This document shows positions 1-11,640 of a stretch of 64,000 nt of DNA, piece after piece. The DNA is from Antitrichia curtipendula (lineage: Eukaryota; Streptophyta; Bryopsida; Hypnales; Leucodontaceae), in contig OX579637.1 in NCBI GenBank assembly GCA_951230915.1, positions 36,642,001 through 36,706,000 of the forward strand. Reading direction: 5' to 3'. Every line of letters starts with the position of its first letter. The stretch's first letter is position 1. Position numbers and translations under genes: made by a program. The notes under the pieces are model-generated. The model ran no database searches, was not told the origin of the DNA, and saw nothing but the letters and a program-made list of their open reading frames with translations.

Positions 1-366
1 ATGTTGTTTTTTACTTGACTAGGCTAACATACTTACCAAAAAAATCATCATTTGCACCATGCACAATTGTTTGAGTAGAGTAGGTGCAAAAAATAGTCCA
101 TTTTTGGTGTTCTACTTTATAATAAACCTCTCTATATCTAGTGCAAACAACTATGGATTGAAGGATCTATAAATAAAGCAAATCACCTTATTTCCACCTA
201 AATTTCATTCGCATATACCTCTATTGAACATTTTTATTTTAAAATATATCCCTTGGATACATAAAGGTGGAATTGACATAAGAATGGTATTAGGCTCATT
301 TTTTTAATCATTCGCACAATCAAGCAAGCCAACAAGTATGATAACATGCTAGTAAAGTATTATAGA
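1..366. other. AT-rich intergenic sequence
   Basis: No coding region or repeat structure that I can support. The last five bases (362-366, ATAGA) are the left target-site duplication of the solo LTR that follows. Confidence 0.6.
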
Positions 367-3300
367 TGTCACAACACGGAAACGTAATTTCCATATAGAT
401 AGAGTAGAATAGATGGAATAGATAGAGATTTTTAAAATTTTTTTGGTTAAGAAATGGTAGATGTCTTCCGGAAGAGCTTACGTTTGGAATAAGCCTTCAT
501 CCGGAAACTAGTTTCCGATCTGGCCAGATAAGGGTTCCGGAAATGAACCGGAACGCCGCCACCTACGGACTAGGGATCCGGCCTACGAGGCTAGGGGACG
601 CACCTCGGGAACGGAAACCTAATCCAGTTCCAATCTGAGAACTCGTGGCGCTGTTTTGGCTATTTAAGGGCCACCACCCGCCTTTCTCTCTCCATCTTTT
701 GAGTTTCCAAACTCGTCCGCGCGTAGCTAGTTGAGAGAAAGTCTTGTGAGAGTTCGATTACGGATAGAGAGAGGTGAGGCCGGATTAGGGTTTGCTTTGT
801 TGGTGCAGCGATGGCAGAAACTAGTGCGCCGCGATCCGCGAAGCCGTTGGTAGTTGTCCGGATGGTGAGTCCGTCCATACCGACAGACCCCACCGCTCGA
901 CAGGAGTTGGAGCAGGATCTCCAGAGATTAGGGTGTGCCGGATTAATCAACCGGCCATGGAATCTGAGAGGGGAAGAGTTGATTCAGGAGCTGATCAACG
1001 GGACTTCGAACCAGTACGAGCTGACAGTGCGAGGGCAGCCCAAGGGGTGGACGGAGGACGTGTGGGCGAAAGTCTACTCGTTCCGGAAGTTCGGAGATGG
1101 GTTTGCCTCTCGAGCGGATAAGTACACAACCGGAAAGTTCCGGAATCCTCTTCACGCGAAGGAAGGGTATGCAATCAGCGACTATGTGGACGAGCGCCAC
1201 AAGAGGGTGTTGAATTTCCTCATCCCGATACTGTATCCGGAAAAACCTACCCGGGTTACGGTCACGATGGCCAACACAATTTTCGGAGCAATGGAGGAGA
1301 GAGTGGTGTACTGGGGACGGATCATAGCTCAGGTAGTGTCGAAGCTTGCAGACCACGTGTCCAAAAGCCGGTACAGCCCAATCAGCCCCTATCTTTTCCA
1401 CATCTACCACCATGGAGACGTATTGACGTCGGATGAGATGCTGGTGTACAAAACCGGGTTGGAGTTGGTCAAGTATGACCTTACGGATGAGCTGGAGAAG
1501 GACGAGCCGATGGAGGCGGAGGAAGACAATCCGGAAGAGGGAGCCTTGGAACGGAAGAAGCCCAGGCGGAAGTCGACGGATCCGGGTTCACGGGGGAAGC
1601 AACCTAAGAAGGAACCACGGGAACCAAGCCCAGTTCCGGAAGAGGAGAAGCCACCTCTAAGGGAGTTCTTTGACATCGGGTTTGATTGGATGCATCAGGC
1701 CCGGAACCTACACCACAAGGCCATCCAATTTATGGAAGAGGTGGCGACGGAACTGAACGTGCCACCCGAGGAGATCATCGAAGAAATTCGGCGGAGACCG
1801 AATCCGGAAGTCATCCGTCAGAAGGACGAGCAGATCCGGGTCCTGGAGAGAAGCCGGGAGGAGGCGGAAAGCCGGAGGAACTGGGCACAAGGAGAATGCG
1901 AGGCGGCACAGAAGAATGAGAGGGATGCCCTGAATATGGTGCGGAACCTCCAAGCCCTGATCGAACAACCAGCGGAGGTTGTGAATAAGGCGAGGCTCTA
2001 TGACGCCCAATTAGTGGCAGGGGGACACGTGGCCGGATCCAAGGTCGTAATGATCCTTATGGATTTCGAAGCCCGGATGCAGAAGGTACTCTAAGAGATG
2101 CAGACTTTGGTGGCACGAGTCGATCCGGATAGGGCGATGGACTTCTTGTCTTTTCCGGAAGCGGATCTCACCACCAATCCGTATCTCCAGACTCCGCCAA
2201 AACCAGGTGTGGGGATTCCGGTTCTGTCGCAACCAGGGGGACTACAGTTTCTCCTGAAGCCATTTGCGCAGCACGAATGGTTGGCTTAGAGGACTTACTC
2301 TCCGAGACAGAGTCAGAGGGAGGGGCAGAGCATTCCGGAACAAGGCGGAACTTCTACACCGACTCAGACTCCGACACCGGAAGAAGGGACGCAGACCCGG
2401 GGTAATCTGCTCAACCGGATTGGAGTAGTGGAGAATCCGGCCAAGTCACATCCGAACGACTTCGCCTACATGCAGGAAGACACTCCAACGATACCATCGT
2501 CCCCGAAACCCGTCAACGAGCCGATCAACTTGGATTCTCCAATCCGGGAGATGGAGATTCTCAAATCCGAGAAGGAGGACTTCGAGACGGAATCCGTGAC
2601 GGAAACGGATGAGAAAGAAGACTCACCGTCGAAGAAACGGAAGATCCAGACACGAGCGGCCGGAAAGCTGACACCGCTGCCGAAGACCAGGGCGAGGACA
2701 TCTCTGGTGCAGTCGGGGAGCAGCTCGAAGAAACCAAAGAAAGTAGGGTTTAGAAGTTAGAATTAGACTTTAGGGTTTTCCGGAACGGATTTTCCGTATG
2801 TGGGCCCGTTTCCGGAATTATAGGGATAACTTTCATCAGCATTCCGGATATCTCGGATGCTTCTGTGGTTGGTTAGCTTGATTTTTGGTTGTCTTTTTCC
2901 TTTTTGTTTTTTGTTTTTAAATGATGAGCAGGTCTGTTGCTCATTCATTCCATCCTTATGCAATTTCAATTTTCATTTCATTTACCATACTTTGATCCAA
3001 GCCACTTCCGGAACTGTCCATGTTCTAAAGTATTTTTTTTAGGACTTGAGTGGTGTTTTTGTGTGCTTTGTGAGTTGTGAGGAACCGGGAAGGAGTAATC
3101 CGGATTCATGGCTGTTTTGATTTAGATCTTAGAAGAGGATCCTTGAGGGAGTTAGATCGAATTTGTGGGACTTGTGCATTTAGGGTCTTGAAATTACTAG
3201 AACAGTAATCCGATTGGAGTGAAGAGGGTGAGGTTCTGGAACTATTCCTAGTTCCTTGCGGAGTTAAGCGGCCACCAAGGGGAATACCCCGACTTACCGG

Positions 3301-3838
3301 AAGATCTGCCAACTGCAGCACCAACGACTTCTTTGTGGATTTTCTCTTGTGTCTATATCGGATGATCGTGTATCTGTCGTTGTAGTGAAGAGGGGGAACC
3401 GGATTCTGTGTGACCTGCTTCCCGGATAGGCCATCCGGAAAGCCGTGAGGAGACGGGAACCTACTTCGTAGCAACATTTAGATCTGTTGAGTGTCTTGGG
3501 TTGTTTTGTAGGTGTTAGAATATGTGATTGATAAGTGGTGGAGTCCTTGCCCCTTTAAAGTGTAAAAGCGGACCCCCTGAAAGTAAAACAGGGGTATTAC
3601 AAACCAAAGAATTATTGTATCCGGATTCCGGAAAAGGACGGATCCGGATTAGACATCGAAAAGAAGTAAAGTTCCGGAAGAGGGAAAGAAAGGTTTTGGG
3701 TTCCCTTGGGGTGTTTTAGAGATAATCCGATTAAATCCAAATTCATAGCAACATAGTAGAGTCCCTGGGACGATTTTCCGTGTCATCTAACCACAATTGT
3801 GTGTTAAAGGTGCTTACACCTAAATTACGCGTACGACA
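367..3838 (+). repeat. Solo LTR, family A (3,472 bp), with 5-bp target duplication
   Basis: Starts TGTCACAAC and ends ACGACA (TG...CA). It is flanked by ATAGA at 362-366 and again at 3839-3843, a 5-bp target-site duplication typical of Ty3/gypsy insertion. No PBS, gag or pol is attached, so this is a solo LTR left by LTR-LTR recombination. A TATA-like TATTTAAG lies near 660 and a long reading frame at 811-2760. The last 150 bp resemble the end of the family B LTR (cctgggacga..., gtgttaaag..., acgcgt.cgaca), so A and B are related families. A 5' fragment of the same LTR lies at 36,762-37,174 and a truncated inverted copy at 19,300-21,745. Confidence 0.9.
811..2760 (+). pseudogene. LTR-resident reading frame, family A copy (two internal stops)
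   Basis: One reading frame of 650 codons from ATG 811 (about 150 bp after the TATA-like box) to TAG 2758-2760, broken only by TAA at 2092-2094 and TAG at 2287-2289. It is clearly homologous to the frame inside the family B LTRs: both share a core with FLIPILY-EKP-RVT-T-ANTIFGA (here about residues 135-165). Order along the protein: globular N-terminal 200 residues, an acidic and then basic linker with a KRK-type segment, a long charged helical (coiled-coil-like) part, a low-complexity P/T/E-rich part, and a Lys-rich tail (SSKKPKK). The basic patches suggest a nuclear protein; I recognise no family. Retention of the frame while the amino-acid sequence diverges widely from family B implies past coding selection. 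The two stops make this copy probably dead. Confidence 0.75.
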
Positions 3839-3843
3839 ATAGA

Positions 3844-4099
3844 TTAGGTCAAATAAATGGTACTTTTGCATGGGGCTGAGCATGTGGCACATCTTTTGTG
3901 TTATAATTCTCTTACAACCAATACTAGAGGACTAGGGTCTAATTGAAAAGAAAATCAACAAAAAAATGTATTAATTTTCAAGATTGTCTATCTAGACGTG
4001 ACGTTGGCTTTTTACGTCCGGATGTCATGACGCGTCCTGACCCGTCACAGCCCGTCGCCGATACTGACGGGACCATCCGCAGCACGGATGAAGTCTGTC
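3844..4099. other. Short intergenic stretch between solo LTR and 20-bp array
   Basis: AT-rich, no supported gene. It becomes rich in CGTCC/GACGG from about 4,000, merging into the array that follows. Confidence 0.5.
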
Positions 4100-4400
4100 C
4101 ATTCTGCGACGACGTCGGGCCGTCTCCTGGACGGTCATTTCGTCGCCAAATGGACATCCGTCTCTTGGACGGGGAGCCTGTCTATGGACGAAGAGGCCGT
4201 CCCCTGGACAGAGAGCTCGTCTGTGGATGAAGAGGTCGTCTCCTGGACGGTAAGCCATCCCCTAGACGGAGAGCCCGTCTCTAGACGAAGAGGTCGTCTC
4301 CAAGACGGAATTCTCGTCTCCAAGACGGTAATCCGTCCCCTGGACACGAATCCGTCTTCAAGACGGGAATCCGTCCCATGCCCTGGACCGGAATATTGCA
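4100..4400. repeat. 20-bp palindromic tandem array, locus 1
   Basis: About a dozen degenerate units of 19-20 bp, each carrying the two half-sites CCGTC and GACGG separated by about 5 bases (for example ccgtctcttggacggggagc). The same unit recurs at 11,285-11,640 and 14,030-14,475. The distal flank (ccgtcccatgccctggac) also matches the flank of locus 3 (gccgtcccacgccctggacgg), so the loci share an origin. A TATA-like GTATATTAA sits downstream near 4,524-4,533, followed by the hAT transposase relic. Confidence 0.8.
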
Positions 4401-4636
4401 GGATGAGACAGTTGCCACTTGGACGGTTTCGTTGGCGGGGCTGCGGGTTTAGGGTCCACCCCATCAGCCGTCACTCCGTCTAGTTGGACTTAGGATTTAG
4501 GGTTTTAGGGAGGGCTTCAAGGTGTATATTAAGGACTTCCGCCTATTCAAGATTACTTTCCCTTGCTAATTTTGCCTTTCATGACTTGGTTGGAGTACAA
4601 CCATTGCGGTAGAGCAAAGTCCAAGAAGAGTAAGTT

Positions 4637-7600
4637 GTGGTGGCACTTGTTGTGAGAGCAATAAGTATTGTTTCCACGTCACATTTCAAACAGAATACTA
4701 ATCTTTTTTTTGGTGTAGGGGCAAGTAGAAGAGGACAGATAAGAGCAATGGGTAGAGGAAAATCACAGTGGAAACCTTGGTACACACTACGGCCAGATGA
4801 AAAAGTTGTTTGCAAGTTTTGCGAAGCTCTGCTAAGCTATTGAAAGGATCGGTTGCTTTTCCATTTGGGATACAGACGAAATGACACCCTCCTTGGAGTG
4901 AGAGCATGCACTAAAGTCAATGCAGCCGTGAAGGTAATGTTTTTTAATTGTGGAGGACATATACCTACGGACACTTTGCATGGAACTGGATGCGACGTGG
5001 AAGTGACATCACCATCAACGATACTACCAAGTGTAGTACGTAGTGAACAACAACTTGATGCTTCAATCTCGGCAAACGATGGAGGAGAAAACACTGGGGG
5101 GCAAAGCTCTCAAGTATGATCATTGGAGGCGCCCAATCCTAATTTGACCCACAATTGATCGATGAGGCAACTTACTGTACAAGAAGAAATGAACGCATCA
5201 AACAAGCAATTACTAGACAAGAAGTGGGCTAAGTTTTTCTATGAAGCCAACATACCATTCAATGTAGTGAGGCATCTTGCTTTTCTGGATGCAGTGAAAT
5301 CAACATCGGAATTGAGAGTTGGCTACAAACCTCTAGCGTACCATGCACTTCATACAAAGCTCATAAAATCTACAAAAAAAGAAGTGGCAGCAATTGTAGC
5401 AGAGAAGACGAGGGCACCAATCCACAAGTATGGCATTACAATATGCTCTAATGGATGGGACAATGTTACACATCGACCATTGATGAATGTCATGTTGGCA
5501 TGTACAAGTGGAGAGGTATTTCTTGGATCGATAGACACAACAAGCAAATGCAAAGATGCTACTTACGTGGCTAATTGCATGGGTGATTACATTGATGAGG
5601 TAGGGGCACAGAACGTGGTACAAGTTTGTACAGACAATGCAGCAAACATGTTGGCCGTTGGCGCTCTGTTACTTTATAGATTTCCACACATATATTTTCA
5701 AGGGTGTTCAGCACATGCACTTGACCTTCTACTTGAAGATTGGGGAAAACATTACAAGTATGGTCAAGAAAGCCAAGTCAATTGTGAAATACATTCGAAC
5801 GCATCATATGCCACTTGCAATCTTTCGACGACATTCTCCTAATCACGTTTTGAAAAATCCCGTTCAAACACGCTTTGCAATCATGTTCCTCATGATCGAA
5901 CGTTTGGTGGAGGTGAGGGAAGTGGTAGAATCGACAGTCCACAATCCGCAGTGGAATGAGTACACGCGGAGATTGGCATCCAATCAAAAGCAAAGAAAAG
6001 CTAACGATGTGCGACGATATGTGCGGACGGATGAATTTTAGAGGAAATGTTTAAACTTTGTGCACATAGTGGAGCCCGTGTTGATTGCTCTTCAAGAGTT
6101 TGATGGCAAGCACCCGTGCTTGGACAAAGCATGGCTTGTAATGAAAAAGGTGGAAAAGCATGTTTTATCTTTGGAGGATCCACCATTTTCATTAGAGCGG
6201 AGGTATGCAATTTCCGCCATCGATGATTTCTACAAGCGTTGGGACATGCTCAGGACAGATTTGCATTACGCTGGGGCTCTATTGAATCCCTTTTTACTTG
6301 ACAAAGTCTTGCTAATGGATGATGATGAGGCAAGAGAAGCCATATTGAGAATTTTGCGCAAATTGGCTGTTGGAGATCAAGCATTTGCTTTAGCTTTGTC
6401 TGAGTACCAAGCATTTAGAGATCGGCAAGGCATTTTCGGTGGACATCTTGATGTAAACACTTTGAATTTGCAGCCTCACGAATGGTGGGACCTTCTCAGA
6501 GCCAGTGCTCGTACACTTGCACCGATTGCCAAAAAGATCCTCGCGCAAGTGTGTTCTGCATTGTCCTGTGAATGCAGTTGGAGCATGTATTCGTTTGTCC
6601 ACAATAAATCACGCAATAGATTGACATCAGAGCGTGTTGAAGAATTGGTTTACATTTGTACCAATTCCAAGACTCTTAGAAAAAGAACTGCAGCAAATCC
6701 GACAAGGTGGTATACTAAGAACATGATGTCAGAGGATTCCATGGCAGATGAATCTGATAGTCTAGACCGTGGTTTGGTTCTCTCTGATCCCAATGATGAC
6801 GATTCAGATGATAGTTCCAATGACGACGATGAGCCACCGTTTGATAGATTTCGTGGGGCGGGAGGAGTGCGTCCTCTAATTGATGCATCCGTATTTGACT
6901 TTGAAGAGGGGGATAATAATGACAATGACTACAAGGGACATCAAGGAAGTCCACCACGAATGCCACAAATGTGGAATGCTGGGCCAAGTGGGGGCAATAC
7001 AAATGAGGACGTTGTGCCACCGAGACCACTAAGTCCAGACCCTATGGATGTACAAATTGATGCCACAATAGAAAGAGATGGTGTTGACATTCAAAGAGGA
7101 CGTGAAGAAGACGTAGTAGTACCACCGTCATTGCCCATGAAGACCACCCGCAGAGAAGGGCCCCCTCAAGGTAGAGAAGCACATATGGCCCCTCCAAATT
7201 GAGTCTCAGTTGCACAACAACAAATGCCAATATTGGAAAATCTACAAATCCAAAGTTCATCAAGGCCGTCTAGTTCCGACGTTCGTCCACACGAACCAAC
7301 TTTGTCGATAGGTACACGATTGGCTGGTATGGTGTCATAGTGTGCAAATAGAAATACGACTTCATTGCGGCCACCTATACATGCCAATAATCGAGGGAAG
7401 TGTCCACGACCACAAGGTACTACTAGTGAACGTGTGAGTAGTAGAACGTGTAGAAGACTGAGGAGGGAAGAAGCGGCTTCCCAACCATTTTTAAGAGAAG
7501 TTCAAACAGGAGGACCCAATACAGATGGCATTATGGACACAATGGGCCAGCGACCTCTTCGGACGTTGTCTTCTATAGCTCGACCACAACAAAACCGTAA

Positions 7601-7820
7601 TTCCGAGGCCTCCAGCGAAAGTGGTAGTGCACCATCCAATGATGATGGTGAATCCATCGGTGGTACTATAGGTGAAGATGATGAGGTTCTAGGAGATAGT
7701 GATTACAAGGGGCCGGTGCCTCGACAAGGTCCACTCGAAGAAATTGGTGGTAATGAACCAATAGTACAAGAAGCAAATGCAAATACTTCTGTGCGCATTC
7801 TTAGGCATGGAAGGCGTTGA
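4637..7820 (+). pseudogene. hAT-family transposase relic (BED finger, DUF659-like core, C-terminal dimerisation region)
   Basis: A broken transposase of the hAT superfamily, a cut-and-paste DNA transposon enzyme. A BED-type finger remnant (VVCKFC near 4,810) is followed by in-frame TGA at 4841-4843, 5117-5119 and 5156-5158. From 5,162 the core reads on with SNGWDN (near 5,455; first catalytic Asp region), CTDNAANM (near 5,635; second Asp) and GCSAHALDLLL (near 5,705; the conserved C-x2-H-x-L-D block). Around 5,700-5,770 the frame shifts from phase 2 to phase 0, then TAG at 6039-6041, then an open stretch to 7202 holding the hAT dimerisation signature (SCECSWSMYSF...NRLTSERVEELVYI, near 6,565-6,660). 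An acidic, disordered tail continues in the same frame past TGA 7200-7202 to 7820. At least one frameshift and several stops make it non-functional. I could not fix terminal inverted repeats or an 8-bp duplication. Confidence 0.85.
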
Positions 7821-8747
7821 ATGTTTTTGAAAAGACAATAGGGTCTTCATGTTTTCAAATGCAATGGTTTTAGAGGCTCAATACCTTGCATATTGAAATC
7901 AGCATTAATATGAAATATGACTTTTGTTCCTTTCATTCTCATGGAACTGTTTACCCCTAAAGTCCCAAAGTCATTACACAAAAAACAACACAAAACTGTC
8001 TTTTCTCTTGCATTTGCCTCAACATACGAAAAAAATGTTTTTTACGACATCTAACCGTAAGATCTTATACTTCACATGTTTTTTATGACGTGGTAAAAAT
8101 TTCATGAAGTTTGACCGAATAGATTGAAAGATACTAGCATTCAAACTTGGAAAAACTAGTTTTCTGAATGCTAGCTTTGCAATTTCAGATTAACTTTCAC
8201 TGCGATTTATAGAAAATTGGGCCTTTGGGGCACTATTGTTTTTGAATTATTTTTTTTGAATATTCAAGAATCCAGGTCAAAATTTGAAAGAATTATTGCA
8301 ATTGAAAACTCCATGTGTTAAAATCCAAATAACACAGTCTGGTGTTTTTTTCATGTATGTTTTCTTTTTTTCAAATTTAATTTAAATTAAAATTATAAAA
8401 TTATGTTTTTCATTCATTCATTTATGGTAAGAGTTTCAGATTATTCTGATACATATTATAATTGATAAATTTGATTTCTACGTTTAGCTTTACTAAATCA
8501 CAATATATTCATTTTTCTATTAGATTTTCTATAAAAAAAACACATAAATAGAAAATGAATTCTTACGTATGGGGAAAAAAATTAAAATATTATGCTGATT
8601 TTCAATAAAAATATAAATTTGGTTTGATAGTCAAATTTGACTTCAAGCTCTTCTTTGTGGTTGTTTACTAGTTTTGGGCATGAAAAATAAAATAACCAAT
8701 GGAAAATTTTTCTGACTAGAAATCTCTATTGATATTTGTACCTCTTA
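7821..8747. other. AT-rich non-coding stretch
   Basis: Very AT-rich with poly-A/T runs; no reading frame of note and no tandem structure that I can see. It probably includes the 3' part of the hAT element. Confidence 0.5.
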
Positions 8748-8986
8748 TGCCATATTTAACTACTTTTGGACTTTTAAGGGAATTCTGGACTTTGTCAATT
8801 GTGAGATCTTCCGATGTCATAGATATCTAAAATCTAAACCTGTTGTACATTTTTCAAACCACCTAGTCTAAAATCTAAATCATTTCTAGATTCATAAAAT
8901 CTATAGAAGTCAAAATCTACAATTGTCTTAGATGTCCCTTTACCAATTTTGGACTTTGCAAAGTCCAAAAGTAGTTAAATATGGCA
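8748..8986. mobile_element. MITE-like foldback element (27-bp perfect inverted repeats)
   Basis: Left arm 8748-8774 begins tgccatatttaactactttt; right arm 8960-8986 is its perfect 27-base reverse complement, ending gtagttaaatatggca. The 239-bp unit has no reading frame, and its inside is itself partly self-complementary (ggactttg near each arm; ctaaaatctaaa repeats in the middle). This is the form of a non-autonomous MITE. I see no convincing target duplication, so the superfamily is unknown. Confidence 0.6.
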
Positions 8987-9414
8987 TTCTTGTAAAAAAC
9001 TCAAAATTTAGAATCTCTTGAATTGTTTTTTCTATTTTTGCTTATTTATGGCATGAAGTGCAACAAAAATGATGACAATTACAATTTTCCACAAAACTAA
9101 TTGAAATTTCTTGTAGTGATTTACAATTCAAAGTTTTTAGTACTAAAGATATAAACTTTTTGTTTAAACTCAATTTAAATGATAAAGTTAGGGAAGATAA
9201 GAAATTTTTTACAACTCAATGTTTAGGTAAAATACGTTTATAACTTTATATAAACCAAAATGAGTACAAAATGCATTGAAGCCACAGAGTGTGCTACATT
9301 GCTACGGATGTCCTCAAGCCTATACTATAATAACCGCATGTGCTAAGTAAACAATAATTTTGCAACTACATGGTAATACACTATTATCTAATCTTCATTG
9401 CAGGCCTACTCTTC
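8987..9414. other. AT-rich non-coding stretch
   Basis: No supported feature. It lies downstream of the minus-strand kinase relic. Confidence 0.5.
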
Positions 9415-11066
9415 TTAAAGGTCTTGTTCTTTGCGGGCTTTGCAGTAGCAATCTACGGGTGGTGTCCAAAACGTTGGAGCACCACTTTGACGTTGCACGA
9501 CTCCAGTCACCGAGCGTCGTTGTAGTGGCTCTACCTTGCACAATTCACCCAACATGGTTTGAAACGCACCAAATGCCGTATGGTACGGAATCATCTCTAC
9601 ATTTCCGCGATCTTTTTTCCATACCTTCATAGCCAATTTCCCTATGGAGCATCCATTTATGTATATACTAACACACGGTGGCTTAACCCTGCGAGTAGGA
9701 GATGATGAAGTTCTTGTCTCTCCAGTCAAGTACATCAACTCAGGAGCCACCCACCAACGTTGCGCTCGGGTTGCCTACAACTTCCTTGGACAATTGAATT
9801 GGTAAAGAGAAGGGGTTTCTTCGTTGATGCGGCTACCTATTCCCCAATCACATAGACCAATCCACATGGTTCTTCCATCATCATTCGAAAAGTGAAGCAT
9901 AATGTTCTCCGGTGTGATGTCGTTGTGCAATACAGAGTACTGTTGCACTGCATCCACAATGCAAATCATTGCCCACGCAAGTTCAGTGCGCTTGCGTCTA
10001 TATGCCATGAGTCGTTTCATGGCTTGCATTGTTTGGGGAGTTGCATCGTAAGCGAACTCTTTAATTTCATCTGGATCTTGGTTCTTCTCATCAAGGGTAA
10101 ACATGGCGCCGAGAGTACCGTCATTCCATCATTGCAAATAAGACTCCATGGTCATGTCATTTATAGCAAAGAATTTGATGACCCCTGGATGCTCGCATGG
10201 ACATACCAATGCCTCGATGGACAACTTCTCCCTGGACTTCTTCAATTCATCCACGCGCAAAGCTGACTTCCCAGCTAATTCCATATTCTTGGGAATATGT
10301 TTTGAATTTTGAACACATACTTTGCGCACCCTCCCATGCCCCCCTTGTTTGCTATGGCTAGACAAAGGAACCACCACCACTCCTCTTTCAAGGAAAACCA
10401 CTCCTCCTGCAGCTTGTTGACCAAAGGCCAAGTTCTGACTTCGTTGAAACCATGGAGCGGAACGGATGTTGTTTGAAGACAATCCATGCACTACTTCATG
10501 CCACCAATACACCTTCTTGTGTAACAACTTCAATGCTTGAGTTTGGGCACTACACTCTTCTGAAAGCCTTTTATTTTTTCCGCAACTTGGGCAAGGTTGA
10601 AGATATACGTTTGCACTTGTGACTCCAACCAATGATCGAAGCATTCTTTCGTGCGGTCTTCATGCCACTCATCCGCGCTCATTGTTGTCCAAAACATGTG
10701 GTGGAACTTTTGTTTAATGACATCCACTCCCTGTAATCCATGCGAGACGTATGTTGAGTTCAACTACGAAATTGAATACTGCTAAAAGAAAACCAATGCC
10801 ACTTCATGCAATTTCCGTGTTGCACCTTTGCTTGGCCAATTCTCTGGATTTGTAGCCTTGTGCCTCCTTCGTTGTTGTTTTTTCCCCTTCAAAGACTCTC
10901 CGCCCCCCATAGCAGCTCTGGCCCCTTCTGCAGCTACGGACCCTTCTGCAACTACGGCCTTTGAAACGGGCTTTGGTGATTCCGCATCCGGGTCCATAAT
11001 TGGTGCATCTCCAACACCTGTCCACCAATCATCAACCTTTCTCTTTGAGAAATCGCGACCAGCCAT
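9415..11066 (-). pseudogene. Protein-kinase-like gene, broken (frameshift plus stops)
   Basis: Reads on the minus strand from ATG 11,066 (MAGRDFSKRKVDDWW...) to TAA at 9415-9417. The first 170 residues are not kinase-like: a W-rich start, an Ala/Gly-rich linker and a basic KGKKQQRRR stretch. The reading phase changes around 10,560-10,610; after it come a Gly-rich loop (GGHGRVRKV, near 10,335), an alphaC-like region with HPGVIKF (near 10,165), the catalytic loop HNDITPENIM (near 9,900; HND replaces HRD), the metal-binding motif DWG (in place of DFG, near 9,850) and an APE-like APELM (near 9,740), then the C-lobe. In-frame TGA near 10,127 and TAG near 9,773 interrupt it. The Asp residues of the catalytic and DWG motifs and the Asn of the loop are retained, so the ancestor may have been active. 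A TATA-like box on the minus strand (11,273-11,266) and a 20-bp array lie upstream. Confidence 0.7.
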
Positions 11067-11265
11067 CGTAACAGTAACAAGTAACAAATAATCAAAATGA
11101 AAGGAATTAGGAATTCGGCTTCTACAAAGTGAAAAACGCCCCCCTTATTCCTCAAATTAGCCTCTACCCAGCACCCGCGCTCGCAAGCAAGGACTGCAAC
11201 CAATCCAAGACAAGAAAGCACCGTCAGAACAGGAGAGACCGTGGCGAAAGTACCCTAAAAACAGT

Positions 11266-11273
11266 CTTATATA
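11266..11273 (-). promoter_or_regulatory. TATA-like box upstream of the kinase relic
   Basis: TATATAAG on the minus strand, about 200 bp upstream of the ATG at 11,066 and immediately downstream (in gene direction) of the 20-bp array. Confidence 0.4.
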
Positions 11274-11284
11274 TCCATTTCACG

Positions 11285-11640
11285 TTGACGGAGTGGCCGT
11301 CGAGAAGACGGACAGTGCGTCCAGGGCCGTCCAGGGCATCTAGAGGTCGGGAAGGCCGTCCAAGGGGACAAGCTGTCTAGAGGTCAAGAAGGCCATACAG
11401 GGGGACAAGCTGTCTAGGGGCCAAGCCGTCTAGCCCGCGGATTGGCCGTCGAGAGGACGGGAAGGCTGTTCAGGGGGGGAGACCGTCCAGCCTGCGGATT
11501 GGCCGTCCAGGGGGCCAAACCCTCCAGTCCGCGGATTGGCTGTCGAAAGGACGGAAAGACTTTCGAGAGACGAGAAGGCCGTCAAGAGGGCAGGAAGGCC
11601 GTCGAGAGGGTGGGAAGGTCGTCGAGGAGGCCGTTTAAAA
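11285..11640. repeat. 20-bp palindromic tandem array, locus 2
   Basis: Degenerate units of about 19-21 bp built from gCCGTC, cagGG and GACGG half-sites (for example ggccgtcgagaggacgggaa). A larger unit containing gcggattggccgtc is repeated three times near 11,440-11,540. It sits on the 5' side of the minus-strand kinase relic, as locus 1 does for the hAT gene. Confidence 0.75.
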
